The position numbers and the translations under genes are program-made. Positions 27,568-35,978 of a DNA stretch of 40,059 nucleotides are shown here, in pieces (the first letter of the stretch is position 1; each line of letters begins with the position of its first letter). The notes under the pieces are model-generated. The model was not told the origin of the DNA, searched no databases, and saw only the letters and a list, made by a program, of their open reading frames with translations. Source of the DNA: Rhodobacteraceae bacterium HLUCCA09 (GTDB taxonomy: Bacteria; Pseudomonadota; Alphaproteobacteria; Rhodobacterales; Rhodobacteraceae); assembly GCA_001314685.1 (NCBI GenBank), contig LJNT01000146.1, forward strand, positions 1-40,059, read 5' to 3'.

Positions 27568-28492
27568 AGCGGATCCGCGGGTCGAGCCAGGCATAGGCGA
27601 TGTCGACGAGCAGGTTGGCGGTGACGTAGATGATCGACAGGAACAGCACCGCCCCCTGGATCAGCGGATAGTCCTTGGCCAGGATCGCGGTGACGATCAT
27701 CCGCCCGATGCCTGGCCGGCTGAACACGGTCTCGGTGACCACGGTGCCCGCCAGCATGTTGCCGAATTGCAGCCCGAGGATCGTGACCACCGGGATCAGG
27801 GCGTTCTTGATGCCGTGGCGGCGGAGCAGGAGCCCCGGCGGCACGCCCTTGGCGCGGCCGGTGCGCATGTAGTCCTCGCCCAGCACCTCGAGCATGGAGG
27901 AGCGCATCAGCCGCGCGATCAGCCCGGCATTGATGAGCCCGAGCGTCACCCCGGGCAGGACCAGCGAGCGCCAGCCCGTTCCGCCGGCCGAGGGAAAGAG
28001 CCCCATGCCGAAGGCGAAGACGTAGATCAGGATCAGCCCGAGGAAGAAGACGGGCATCGAGGCGCCGAGATAGGAGAAGGTCATGGTGAAGGCGTCGATC
28101 CAGCCGCCGCGGCGCATGGCGGCGATCATTCCGAGCGGCACGCCGACGAGGACCGAGATCACCAGCCCCGCGAGCGCGAGTTCGATCGTCGAGCCGAGCC
28201 GGTCGAGGACCATGTCGAGCACCGGCTCGCGGAAGCGGACGGATTCGCCCAGATCGCCGGTCAGCGCCCCGGTGAGGAAGGTCCAGTACTGCACCACCAC
28301 CGGGTCGTTCAGGCCCATGCGCTCCCGCAGCGCCTCGAGACGCTCGGGCGTCGTCACGCCGCCCTCCGCCCCCTGCAGCATCAGCAGCGCGGGATCGCCC
28401 GGAAGGACCCGCATGATCCCGAAGACGATGAGCGAGACGAGGAGGAGGACCGGAATCATCTGGAGAATCCGGCCGAGGATGTAGCGTCCCAT
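27557..28492 (-). CDS. ABC transporter permease, DppB/OppB type
   Basis: A 311-residue permease. The N-terminus MGRYILGRILQMIPVLLLVS is canonical, followed by MRVLPGDPA, and the EAA loop is EDYMRTGRAKGVPPGLLL. GGGAG precedes the ATG by about 6 bases. The gene is separated from the SBP upstream by 59 bases that contain a strong hairpin. It is the first membrane subunit of the only complete SBP-permease-ATPase set in the window. Confidence 0.93.
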   Translation of the reverse strand: MGRYILGRILQMIPVLLLVSLIVFGIMRVLPGDPALLMLQGAEGGVTTPERLEALRERMGLNDPVVVQYWTFLTGALTGDLGESVRFREPVLDMVLDRLGSTIELALAGLVISVLVGVPLGMIAAMRRGGWIDAFTMTFSYLGASMPVFFLGLILIYVFAFGMGLFPSAGGTGWRSLVLPGVTLGLINAGLIARLMRSSMLEVLGEDYMRTGRAKGVPPGLLLRRHGIKNALIPVVTILGLQFGNMLAGTVVTETVFSRPGIGRMIVTAILAKDYPLIQGAVLFLSIIYVTANLLVDIAYAWLDPRIRYGD

Positions 28493-28508
28493 GGGCGCTC
28501 CCGAATGG

Positions 28509-28536
28509 GGCCGGGGCGACGCGTGCCGCCCCGGCC
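28509..28536 (-). terminator. Perfect GC hairpin between SBP and permease genes
   Basis: GGCCGGGGCG (28509-28518) and CGCCCCGGCC (28527-28536) are exact reverse complements around an 8-base loop. It starts 15 bases after the SBP stop in a 59-base gap within the operon. Without a T-run it more likely protects the SBP transcript or attenuates read-through, giving more binding protein than permease, than stops transcription fully. Confidence 0.65.
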
Positions 28537-28551
28537 GGGTCCCGCGTCAGG

Positions 28552-30159
28552 TCACTCGACGAAGCGCACGTCGTGCAGGAAGAAATGCGTGCCCTGGGCG
28601 CCCAGCTTGAAGCCCTCCACCTTGTTCGAGACGGCGAAGTAGCTCGGCTGCGACAGCGTGGGGACCATCAATGCCTCTTCCATGATGATCTTCTGCGCGT
28701 CCTTGGCCGCCTGGCAGCGCGTGTCCCAGTCGGGGTTCTGGGCCACGACCTCGAGCAGCGCGGTCAGCTCGGGGTTGTCGTAGCCCGTCCAGGCCCAGCC
28801 GCCCGGCTGATCGTAGGCGGGGTTCCACATGTCGTCGAGGATCTTCGGGTCGGCGCTGCGCAGCCGCTCGAACATGATGTCGAAGTCGCGCGCGTTCACC
28901 CGTTCGAGCTGGATCGGGCCCGGCACCTGCTCGACGCTGATCCCGATGCCGATCTCCAGCAGCTGCGCCTGCACGACCTCGCCGATCTCGGCATGGTGCA
29001 GGACCGACCAGCCGAGTTCCAGCCGGGTGCCGTCCTCGACGCCTTCGACGCCCTGCGCGACACGGAGCGCGCCCGGCCCCTCGACCCAGCCGGCTTCCTC
29101 CAGCAGAGCCACCGCCTTGTCGAGATCCTGCTGGTACATCTCGCTCGCACCCTCCCAGAAGCAGGGATGGATGTTGTTGAGCGGTCCGTCGGCCTCGCCG
29201 TAGAGGCCGTTGTAGAGGATCTGGTTGGCCAGATCCATGTTCCGGGAATACAGGATCGCCTGGCGCAGCCGCTTGTCGCTGAGCGGCGGGTTGCGGACGT
29301 TGAAGATCATCTGCAGTCCCACCCCGGCCTGCCCGATCGACAGGAGCTCGGCGTCGTCGGACTCGAGGTACTGCTCCACGGCCAGCGCCGGCAGCTGGTA
29401 GGCGATGTCGGATTCGCCGGACGCCACGACCGAGCCGAGCACCGCGTCCTCGGCGATGAACTGCAGCCGCACGCCGTCGACCTGCGCCGGGCCTCCGGTC
29501 TCGGAGACCGAGTTCCAGCCGCCATAGCCGTCCCATGTCTCCATCAGGATGTAGTCGTTCTGCACCCATTCCACGAGCTTGAAGGGCCCGGTGCCGATCA
29601 GCTCCTTGTCGAAGTCCTGCGGCGTCGACGCGTTGAACGCGGTGGGGGACCACATCGGCGCCTTGGACGCCATGTCGAGGAACGTGACCCAGGCCTCGTC
29701 ATAGACGAACTTGACCGTAAGATCGTCCACGGCTTCCATGGAGGCGAGCGGGCCGACTTCCTGCGCGAGCAGCGCCGAGCCCGTCTCGGGCGCGAGGATG
29801 CGCTCGAAATTGGCGAGGACCGCCTCGGCGTTGAAGGGCGTTCCGTCCTGGAAGGTCACGCCCTCCTTCAGCGCCATGGTGACTTCGGTGGCGTCGTCCG
29901 AGATCTCCCAGCTCGCAGCCAGACCCGGCACGAAGGAGCCGTCAGGCGCGCGCACCACGAGCGGGTCGGTCATGAACGAGTTCATCAGCATCGTCGGCGT
30001 GTACGGATCGACGTGGTAGTCGAGGTTCGCCGGCTCGCTGCTGGCCGGGAAGGCGACGCGCAGTTCCTGGGCCAGGGCGGATGACGCCAGCCCCAGCGCC
30101 AGCGCGCTCACCGTGGTCAGGGCGGCGCCGCGGCGCCAAGCGAGGATCTTGTTCTGCAT
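28552..30159 (-). CDS. ABC transporter substrate-binding protein, family 5 (peptide type)
   Basis: A 535-residue periplasmic binding protein. The N-terminus has a basic stretch MQNKILAWRRG then a hydrophobic core, with likely cleavage after SSALA. The family-5 blocks are all present: WEISDDATEVTMALKEGVTF, QDGTPFNAEAV, IGTGPFKLVEW, and LRQAILYSRNMD. GGGAG lies 10 bases before the ATG at 30159. It heads the complete five-gene transporter unit. An operator-like site overlapping a possible TGTAAT -10 box lies about 95 bases upstream. It would deliver its solute to the DppB and DppC permeases encoded next. Confidence 0.94.
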   Translation of the reverse strand: MQNKILAWRRGAALTTVSALALGLASSALAQELRVAFPASSEPANLDYHVDPYTPTMLMNSFMTDPLVVRAPDGSFVPGLAASWEISDDATEVTMALKEGVTFQDGTPFNAEAVLANFERILAPETGSALLAQEVGPLASMEAVDDLTVKFVYDEAWVTFLDMASKAPMWSPTAFNASTPQDFDKELIGTGPFKLVEWVQNDYILMETWDGYGGWNSVSETGGPAQVDGVRLQFIAEDAVLGSVVASGESDIAYQLPALAVEQYLESDDAELLSIGQAGVGLQMIFNVRNPPLSDKRLRQAILYSRNMDLANQILYNGLYGEADGPLNNIHPCFWEGASEMYQQDLDKAVALLEEAGWVEGPGALRVAQGVEGVEDGTRLELGWSVLHHAEIGEVVQAQLLEIGIGISVEQVPGPIQLERVNARDFDIMFERLRSADPKILDDMWNPAYDQPGGWAWTGYDNPELTALLEVVAQNPDWDTRCQAAKDAQKIIMEEALMVPTLSQPSYFAVSNKVEGFKLGAQGTHFFLHDVRFVE

Positions 30160-30251
30160 CAGTCGTTACTCCCTGTCTTTCCTCATCGTCGGCTGTCGTT
30201 CGGCCGCGGTGCTCGCCGCGACTCCGGAACACCGGTTTCCCTGGTGATGTA

Positions 30252-31532
30252 TCACTGTATTACAATCTCACTCTTGCCTGCCTGGCAATCCAATCCTGCC
30301 TCCGCGCCGCCCTTGAAGGCGCGAAGCTTTTCAGACTGCCCAAGAATCGACAGGTCGGCGAGGGGATCGCCCGCAACGAGGACGAGATCGGCAAGCCGGC
30401 CGGGCACGAGCCGGCCGGCCTCGATGCCGAGCAGGTCGGCGCCGTTCGCGGTGGCGGCCGTAATCGCCTCCATCGGCGTGTAGCCGCCCCGCACCAGCAG
30501 GATGAGTTCGTGGGCGTTCCAGAGCCCGTGCTCGATCTGGAAGCCGGCATCGGTTCCGGTGCAGACGCGGATGCCCGCGGCGCGGACCCTTTCCAGCGTC
30601 TCCCACTTGTCCTCCGACGAGCGGCGATGCCAGCGCTTGTACTTCTCGGGCAGGTCGGGGTCCTGCAGCGCGTGCCGGGCATGGACCTCGTTCACCGTCA
30701 GCGTCGGCACGAAGGTCGTTCCGCGCTCGGCCATCAGCTCCACCGTCGGGGCGTCGATCCAGTGCCCGTGCTCGATCGTGTCGACGCCATTGCGGACCGA
30801 GGCCGCGACTCCCTCGGGGCCGTAGACATGCGCGGCGACATGGACCCCATGCGCGTGCGCCTCGTCGCAGGCGGCGGCGATCTCGGCATCGGTCATCTCG
30901 CGTCGCCAGAAGCGGTCGGGGCTGTCGTGGAAGGAGACCCAGGTGTTGAGCTTGATGAAGTCGGCGCCGCGGCGGAGCTGTGCGCGGACGCCTTCGCGGA
31001 AGCCGTCGGCGCCGAGGCAGGGCGCGGCAAGGCCGTCGACCCGGACGTGGTCGGAGAAGAGCGGCCTGTCCATGTGCCCGCCGGTGACCGTCAGCCCCTG
31101 CCCGCACGCCTTGATGCGCGGGCCGTCCACGTAGCCGGTCTCGATCGCGTTGCGCAAATCGATCACGACGCCGCCCGGTGCCGCGCAGTCGCGCACCGCC
31201 GTGAAGCCGGCGCGCAGCGTGTCGCGCGCGTGTTTCGAGGCGCGCAGCGCCGTCTCGGCGTAGGAGATCCGCGCGAGGTCGACCGCCTCGGCCAGGCCTT
31301 CGCCCGGCCTTCCGGGCGCGCGCAGATGCACGTGGACGTCGATCATGCCCGGCATCGCCGTGCCCGAATGGTCGATCACCCGCGCCCCGTCCGGCGTGCC
31401 GATGTCGGCGGCGCGGCCGACGGCGCGGATGCGCTCGCCCTCGACGAGGAGCGCGGCCTCCTCGATCCGCCCGCCGGTGCCGTCGAGCATCTGGCGCGCC
31501 CGGATCAGGAGGGGCCTCGCCGCGGCGGTCAC
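30252..31532 (-). CDS. Prolidase-like amidohydrolase (third paralogue)
   Basis: A 426-residue amidohydrolase related to the tandem pair at 15751 and 17016. It has MIDVHVHLRAPG, the putative carboxylated Lys in FIKLNTWVS, AAHVYG, IEHGHWIDA and GTDAGFQ, so the metal site looks complete. It shares the LTVTGGHMD segment with the pair but differs at the loop after HVHL (RAPG instead of AYSG). A GTG start at 31532 is used because GGA lies 9 bases upstream and the N-terminal strand follows directly. The last codons (EIVIQ) coincide with the operator-like site upstream of the SBP gene. It is probably co-regulated with the transporter. Confidence 0.9.
   Translation of the reverse strand: MTAAARPLLIRARQMLDGTGGRIEEAALLVEGERIRAVGRAADIGTPDGARVIDHSGTAMPGMIDVHVHLRAPGRPGEGLAEAVDLARISYAETALRASKHARDTLRAGFTAVRDCAAPGGVVIDLRNAIETGYVDGPRIKACGQGLTVTGGHMDRPLFSDHVRVDGLAAPCLGADGFREGVRAQLRRGADFIKLNTWVSFHDSPDRFWRREMTDAEIAAACDEAHAHGVHVAAHVYGPEGVAASVRNGVDTIEHGHWIDAPTVELMAERGTTFVPTLTVNEVHARHALQDPDLPEKYKRWHRRSSEDKWETLERVRAAGIRVCTGTDAGFQIEHGLWNAHELILLVRGGYTPMEAITAATANGADLLGIEAGRLVPGRLADLVLVAGDPLADLSILGQSEKLRAFKGGAEAGLDCQAGKSEIVIQ
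30255..30266. promoter_or_regulatory. Putative GntR/FCD operator, site 6 (inside an amidohydrolase end)
   Basis: CTGTATTACAAT contains TGTA and TACA around one base, like site 3. On the minus strand it codes the last residues before the amidohydrolase stop and lies about 95 bases upstream of the SBP start at 30159. TTGCCA, 18 bases and TGTAAT on that strand could be the promoter it controls. Confidence 0.5.
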
Positions 31533-31593
31533 TGCGCGCGTCCGAACGTCTGGCCTGCCATGCGCGAGGTTCCTTTGCGGAGAGGACTGTCAG

Positions 31594-31607
31594 CTGTATA
31601 CCGTTAG
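31594..31607. promoter_or_regulatory. Putative GntR/FCD operator, site 7
   Basis: CTGTATACCGTTAG has a GTATAC core followed by GTTAG, which on the other strand reads CTAACGG. It lies about 62 bases before the GTG of the amidohydrolase at 31532. On the minus strand a TTGACC box upstream is a possible -35. Confidence 0.45.
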
Positions 31608-31753
31608 CCATTGTCGCGAGCATCGGTCAAGCGTCCTGCGCGCCGGATCGGCGCGCGCCGGCGGTGCCGCAGGCGTCGGCACCCGTGCCGCTTCGGCGAT
31701 TGTCGCAGGTTTGGGCAGGGCGCGCCCCGGGGCGACCCCGGGCGACACGCCGC

Positions 31754-31792
31754 TTGACACAAGAAAGGGCACCGTATTGCCTAACAATATAC
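31754..31792 (+). promoter_or_regulatory. Promoter of the isochorismatase-like gene with putative operator, site 8
   Basis: TTGACA (31754-31759) is a perfect -35 box, followed after 15 bases by TATTGC (31775-31780) as a poor -10. GTATTG (31774-31779) and CAATATAC (31785-31792) form an imperfect inverted repeat around CCTAA, including the CTAACAA half seen in sites 1 and 2. The operator-like sequence therefore lies on the -10 region, 58 bases before the ATG. Confidence 0.5.
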
Positions 31793-31849
31793 CAAGACGC
31801 TGCGGGAGCGCACCGCTTCCCCGGTCGTTACCCGCAAGGAGAGACGGAC

Positions 31850-32542
31850 ATGGTGCACGACCCCTACTGGGACCTGGTCGCCGAGCCGGAAGAGCCCGCG
31901 GTAGACCCCGCGCGCACGGCCCTGCTGATCGTCGACATGCACAAGGGATGCGCCCATCCCGAGGGCTGGATGGGGCGGCTCGCCCGCGACCAGGGCCGGC
32001 CCGATCACCTCAAGGAGCGGTTCGACTTCATCGACGAGGTCACGCCGCGCATGCGCCGGCTGCTGCTGCATTGCCGGACCCACGGAATCGAGCCCTTCCA
32101 CATCCGCGTGAACTTCCGCAAGAAGACCACCAGGGACGGCGGTGCCGACCTCGCCGCGCGGCGCAGCGGCGACACGCCGCTCATGCCCCTCGACGCCGAC
32201 TTCCTCGATGCCGTGGCGCCCGAGGGCGACGAGATCGTCATCGACAAGACCAGCGTCAGCACCTTCAATTCCACCCCGATCGACCAGATCCTGCGCAACA
32301 TGGGCCGCGACCGGCTCTGGGTCTGCGGCGTCGTCACCGAGGGCTGCGTCGAGCTCACCGCGCGCGATGCGCGCGACCGCAGCTACCACGTCACCCTCGT
32401 GACCGACGCCTGCGCCTCGTCGCGCCGGCCCGCGCATGACGACGCGGTGCAGCGGATGACCGACGGCGGCGTCATCCGGGGGCGCACCGTCGACGAGCTG
32501 ATCGCCATGACGCCGCAGATCGCCGGCGAGGCAGCTGAGTAA
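31850..32542 (+). CDS. Isochorismatase-like cysteine hydrolase
   Basis: A 230-residue cytoplasmic hydrolase of the isochorismatase/N-carbamoylsarcosine amidase superfamily. The catalytic triad is visible: D29 (LLIVDMHKG), K133 (VIDKTSVSTF) and C166 (VVTEGCVELTARDA). The fold is a parallel Rossmann-like sheet. Family members release ammonia, carbon dioxide or an acid from amides, N-carbamoyl compounds or ureas. AAGGAGA lies 7 bases before the ATG. It is the only member of the proposed regulon transcribed rightward from this gap. Next to hydantoinase genes, an N-carbamoyl amino acid amidase role is an attractive inference, but nicotinamidase-like or other amidase roles fit equally well by sequence. 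Confidence 0.92.
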   Translation: MVHDPYWDLVAEPEEPAVDPARTALLIVDMHKGCAHPEGWMGRLARDQGRPDHLKERFDFIDEVTPRMRRLLLHCRTHGIEPFHIRVNFRKKTTRDGGADLAARRSGDTPLMPLDADFLDAVAPEGDEIVIDKTSVSTFNSTPIDQILRNMGRDRLWVCGVVTEGCVELTARDARDRSYHVTLVTDACASSRRPAHDDAVQRMTDGGVIRGRTVDELIAMTPQIAGEAAE

Positions 32543-32550
32543 TGCGGAAG

Positions 32551-32725
32551 TCAAGCGGCCTTTCTGTGTGGATCGAAGGTTTCCCGGCGTTGGAGCATTG
32601 TCCAAAGGACGGTGACGCGGCGGCGCGCGAGGGCGATGAGGGCCTCGGTGTGGTGTTTTCCCGCGCCGCGCTTGCGGGTGTAGATCGGAATCGACCGGCC
32701 CGATGTCGCCTTCGTCAGCTGTCTC
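32551..32725 (-). pseudogene. 3' remnant of an IS110-type transposase
   Basis: On the minus strand a short frame reads SIPIYTRKRGAGKHHTEAL, then IALARRRVTVLWTMLQ, ending in a TGA at 32551-32553. This resembles the C-terminal end of IS110/IS116/IS902-type transposases as I know them (an RKRAEGKxHTQALIALARRRVxVLW pattern). The rest of the gene is missing: upstream the frame runs directly into an SBP fragment on the other strand. The stop lies 8 bases beyond the isochorismatase stop. It marks an old insertion and deletion junction. Confidence 0.65.
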
Positions 32726-32744
32726 ACGCTCCGGGGGCAGCCAC

Positions 32745-33787
32745 ATCCTGTCGAAGGACCATGCCGAGGAGGTCGGGCCCGGGGGGCTCGCCTCTGCGAC
32801 CCTGGGCTCGGGCGCGTTCTGCCTCGAGCGCCGGGACACGGGGCAGGTGGCGGTGCTGACGCCCAATCCCGGCGAGTGGGATCCCGAGCGGCCTGACGTC
32901 GACCGGGTGGAGATGCGCATCGTGCAGGACGACAACGCCCGCGTGCCGCAGCTGCGCACCGGCGAGATCGAGGTGGCGCTCCGGATTCCGTTCGGCCGGG
33001 CCGCGTCGCTGGAGAACGCGCGAGGCGTCGATGGCGAGATGGTCACGATCTGCCGCACTGCCGCTATCGGTCCCAACATGCGCAAGGTGCCGGAGCTGGC
33101 CGACATGCAGATGCGGCAGGCGATCTCCCACGCGGTCGACCGCGAGGCGATGATCGACGCGATCCTGCGGGGCAACGGCGAGCCCGCCCGGTCGCCCTTC
33201 TACCGCCCCGGCATCCTGTTCCACACCGACGCGTTCGCCGCCGGCCACGACCTCGAGAAGGCGCGGGCGCTGATGGCCGGAAGCGCCGCCCCGGACGGCT
33301 TCGAGGTCGATCTGCTGATCGCCGCGGGCGACGGGCTGGCCCAGCAGACGGCCGTCATCCTGACCGACCAGCTTGCCGATATCGGCATCACGGTGAACGT
33401 GGTTCCGGTCGAGGCCGGCACCTGGTGGCAGATGTGGTCGGGCGCGAGTTCGAGATGGTCTGCAAGCTCGGCACCGACGACGTGATCGACCCGGCGATGA
33501 ACATCCCCTTCGACTTCCGGCCGAGGGACATCGGCGGATCGGACCCGGACTTCTCGGGCCATGTCGACGAGCGGATCATCGACGTCAGCGTGCAGGCCGA
33601 GGGGGCGCAGGGTCCGACGCTGCGCGAGGACCTCCAGACCGAGTTGCAGAAGATCGCGATCGAGGAGGTGCCCCATCTCTACCTCCTCCACCCCACGATC
33701 ATCTACGGCACGCGGGACAACGTGCAAGACTTCGCGGTCTTCCCGACCCGGCTCGACCGCTTCCGGGAAGCCTGGACGACCGGGTGA
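32745..33787 (+). pseudogene. Truncated, frameshifted family-5 substrate-binding protein gene
   Basis: The frame from about 32745 reads as a family-5 SBP from the middle of domain I onward: DVDRVEMRIVQDDNARVPQL, TGEIEVAL, then MRQAISHAVDREAMIDAILRG, all family hallmarks. The signal peptide and the first ~150 residues are absent, replaced by the IS110-like remnant. Near 33430 the protein-like reading moves to another frame (WWQM to VVGREFEMVCKLGTDD) and continues to a stop at 33787, implying one frameshift. No start or ribosome-binding site is visible. It was once the binding protein of the permease gene that follows, and is unlikely to make a working product. Confidence 0.85.
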
Positions 33788-33796
33788 GGCCCGGCC

Positions 33797-34299
33797 GTGG
33801 CGCTGCTCGCGTTCCTGCGGCGGAGGCTCCGCCAGCTCCTGCCGGTGCTGTTCGGCATCCTGCTGGCGGTGTTCACGGTCGTCCGGCTTGTGCCGGGCGA
33901 CCCCGCACGCATGATGCTGGGCGTCTGCGCAACCGACGAGCGCCCGGCCGCGCCGCGCCCAGCTCGGGCTCGACCAGCCGCTCCGGGTGCAGGTCCTGAC
34001 CTTCCTGCGCGACGTGGCGCGGGGCGATCGGGGCGTCTCGCTCGTCTGTCGCCGGCCGGTGGTCGAGGTGATCGGCGGGCGCCTGCTGCCCACGGTCTCG
34101 CCGACCGCCTACGCGGTGGTCCTGTCCGTGCGCGTCTGCGAGCCGCTGGCGACGCTCGCGGCCGCGCGCCGCGGCCGGCGCAGCGACCAGGCGATCCGCG
34201 CCGGCGCCACGCTGACGCTCGCCATGCCGGGCTTCTGGCCGGGTCTGACTCTGCTGATCGTCTTCGCCGTGCTCTTGCCCGTCTTTCCGGTCGCGGGCT
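33797..34299 (+). pseudogene. Truncated, frameshifted DppB-type permease gene
   Basis: The reading MALLAFLRRRLRQLLPVLF then LVPGDPARMMLG is a canonical DppB start. Near 33958 the protein-like reading changes frame, continuing as QLGLDQPLRVQVLTFLRDVA and later LTLAMPGFWPGLTLLIVFAV. Only about the first half of a normal ~310-residue permease remains; the EAA loop and the last helices are missing. At about 34300 the sequence passes, in the same frame, into an unrelated enzyme remnant, so a deletion has removed the rest of this gene and any following transporter genes. Confidence 0.8.
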
Positions 34300-34700
34300 T
34301 CGTCGAGGCGCCGGTGACGCTCGAGATCCGCGAGGGGCGGGGAGTCCCGATCGCGGGCGTCCTCGACGCGGCGCTGATCCGTTCCGAACTGGACAGCGCC
34401 GGTGACGACGGCGCCTTCCGCGCCGGGCCCATGGGCTGGGGCGTCGACCGCCGGGCGCGCTGGACGCAGGCCGTCACGCAGACGCCCGACGCGGGCGGCG
34501 GCGGCGCCGACAGCAAGAGCGCTTGCGGCGTGATCCAGATTCAGCTCGGCAGCAACGACGACATCGCCTTCGGCGGCCGGAACCGCAGCCGCGCCCCTCC
34601 GGGCCTGTGCCGGCGCGGCGCGACACTGCACATCGACGACGACGCGATCGTCAGCGAGGGCGCCTTCGTGCCCGAGGCGCTGCGCCAGGTCGCGGGCGTC
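34300..34700 (+). pseudogene. Remnant of an M29/NicX-like metalloenzyme gene
   Basis: From about 34300 the frame reads APVTLEIREGRG, AGVLDAALIRSEL, GPMGWGVDRRARW, then LGSNDDIAFGGRNRS and RGATLHIDDDAIVSEG. This order matches my recollection of the C-terminal half of the aminopeptidase T / 2,5-dihydroxypyridine dioxygenase (NicX) family: SHIGWGLNPxARW, a glycine-rich GG-N block, a HLD metal motif and a T-L-x-x-D end. The HLD position here reads PPG (RAPPGLC), so a metal ligand seems lost. No N-terminal half is present. The assignment is from pattern memory only. Confidence 0.5.
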
Positions 34701-34844
34701 GAGCCGGCGCTCGACGAGGCCCGCTCATCGAGCGTCTGCCAGCCCTCGCCGCCTTCCGACCGGGCGACATCGGTCCCCCGGCCGATCGGTATCGCCAGGG
34801 GCCGGGCGGAGAGGCAGACCGGTGAGCGGGATCGAGCCCCGGCA
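34701..34844 (+). other. Gap without recognisable gene
   Basis: After the NicX-like remnant the plus-strand frames become Ser, Pro and Arg-rich with no family resemblance, up to the convergent DegT-type gene. It is probably further decayed DNA from the same broken operon. Confidence 0.4.
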
Positions 34845-35978
34845 TCACAGCGCGGCCCGAACCGCGTGCGCCACCTCGTCGATCTGGTCGAGCTCCAGGT
34901 GCGGCCCGAGGGGCAGCCCCAGGAGCCGCGCGCAGGACCGTTCGGCGACGGGAAAGCTGCCCGGCCCGAAGCCGAGAGCCGCGTGGACCGGCTGCAGGTG
35001 CATCGGCGGCGCGTAGGGCGTGTTCGTGGGGATGCCGGCCTCCGCCAGCCGCGTTCGCAGGCCGTCCCGGTCGTCGCATTCGATCACGTAGTTGCGCCAG
35101 GCATGGCGGACCGGCCCGACCTCGCGCGGCAGGTCGAGCCCGGTCTCCGCGAGGCCCGCTGCGTAGCGCTCCGCCTGCGTCCGACGCCGGGCGAGCGTCG
35201 CGTCGAGATCCGCGAGCTTGACCCGCAGGATCGCCGCCTGCAGCTCGTCCAGCCGCTCGTTCAGCCCGTCGGTCTCGTGGTTCAGCATGCTGCCATTGCC
35301 GCCGAAGGTGCTCAGGTGATGCTCGCGCGACTGCCCATAGGCCGCGATCCGGCGCATGCGCCCGGCAAGCGCGGCGTCGCCGGTGGTGCAGGCCCCGCCC
35401 GAGCCGTAAGCGCCCAGGTGCTTCGTCGGCGCGAAGCTGAAGCAGGTCACGTCGGCGATGCTGCCGATGCGCCGTCCCTCGAACTCGGCCCCGAGCGCGA
35501 GGCAGGCGTCCTCGACCAGCGCGATGCCGTGGCGGTCGGCGAGCGCGCGCAGGGCCCCCAGATCGGCCGGCTGGCCGTAGAGGTCGACGGCGAGGATGGC
35601 GCGCGTGCGGGGCGTGACGGCGGCCGCGGCGGCCTCGGGGCACATGCAGCGCGAGGCCGGGTCGATATCCGCCCAGACCACGGAGGCACCGGTGAAGCGG
35701 ATCGCCGAGCTGCAGGCGATATCGGTGTTCGGCACCGTTATCACCTCGTCGCCCGGCCCGATCCCGAGGCCGAGCAGCGCGACCTTCAGCGCCGCGGTCC
35801 CGGAGCCGCAGGTCACGACCTGCGGCGCGCCGACCCACGCCCCGAACTCCGCCTCGAAGGCGGGCACCTCCGGCCCCCAGTCGAGCCGCCCGGAGGTCAG
35901 CACCCGCGCGATGGCCCCGTCGATGCGGTCCTTCGCGGCAAGGTAGAGGCCGGCGTGATCGTAGAAGGGAACGCTCAC
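34845..35978 (-). CDS. DegT/DnrJ/EryC1/StrS family PLP aminotransferase
   Basis: A 377-residue fold-type I PLP enzyme of the sugar-aminotransferase family. It opens VPFYDHAGLY, has the GSGTAALKVAL cofactor segment, VDLYGQPAD and VEDACLALGAEFEGR, and the PLP lysine K186 in FSFAPTKHLGAYGSGG. The GTG start at 35978 overlaps the RidA stop (GTGA); the longer frame upstream is a shadow of RidA. Family members transaminate keto-sugars or act as dehydratases or regulators, but some take part in amino-compound catabolism. No sugar-nucleotide genes are nearby, so the role is open. It is co-transcribed with RidA. Confidence 0.92.
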   Translation of the reverse strand: MSVPFYDHAGLYLAAKDRIDGAIARVLTSGRLDWGPEVPAFEAEFGAWVGAPQVVTCGSGTAALKVALLGLGIGPGDEVITVPNTDIACSSAIRFTGASVVWADIDPASRCMCPEAAAAAVTPRTRAILAVDLYGQPADLGALRALADRHGIALVEDACLALGAEFEGRRIGSIADVTCFSFAPTKHLGAYGSGGACTTGDAALAGRMRRIAAYGQSREHHLSTFGGNGSMLNHETDGLNERLDELQAAILRVKLADLDATLARRRTQAERYAAGLAETGLDLPREVGPVRHAWRNYVIECDDRDGLRTRLAEAGIPTNTPYAPPMHLQPVHAALGFGPGSFPVAERSCARLLGLPLGPHLELDQIDEVAHAVRAAL

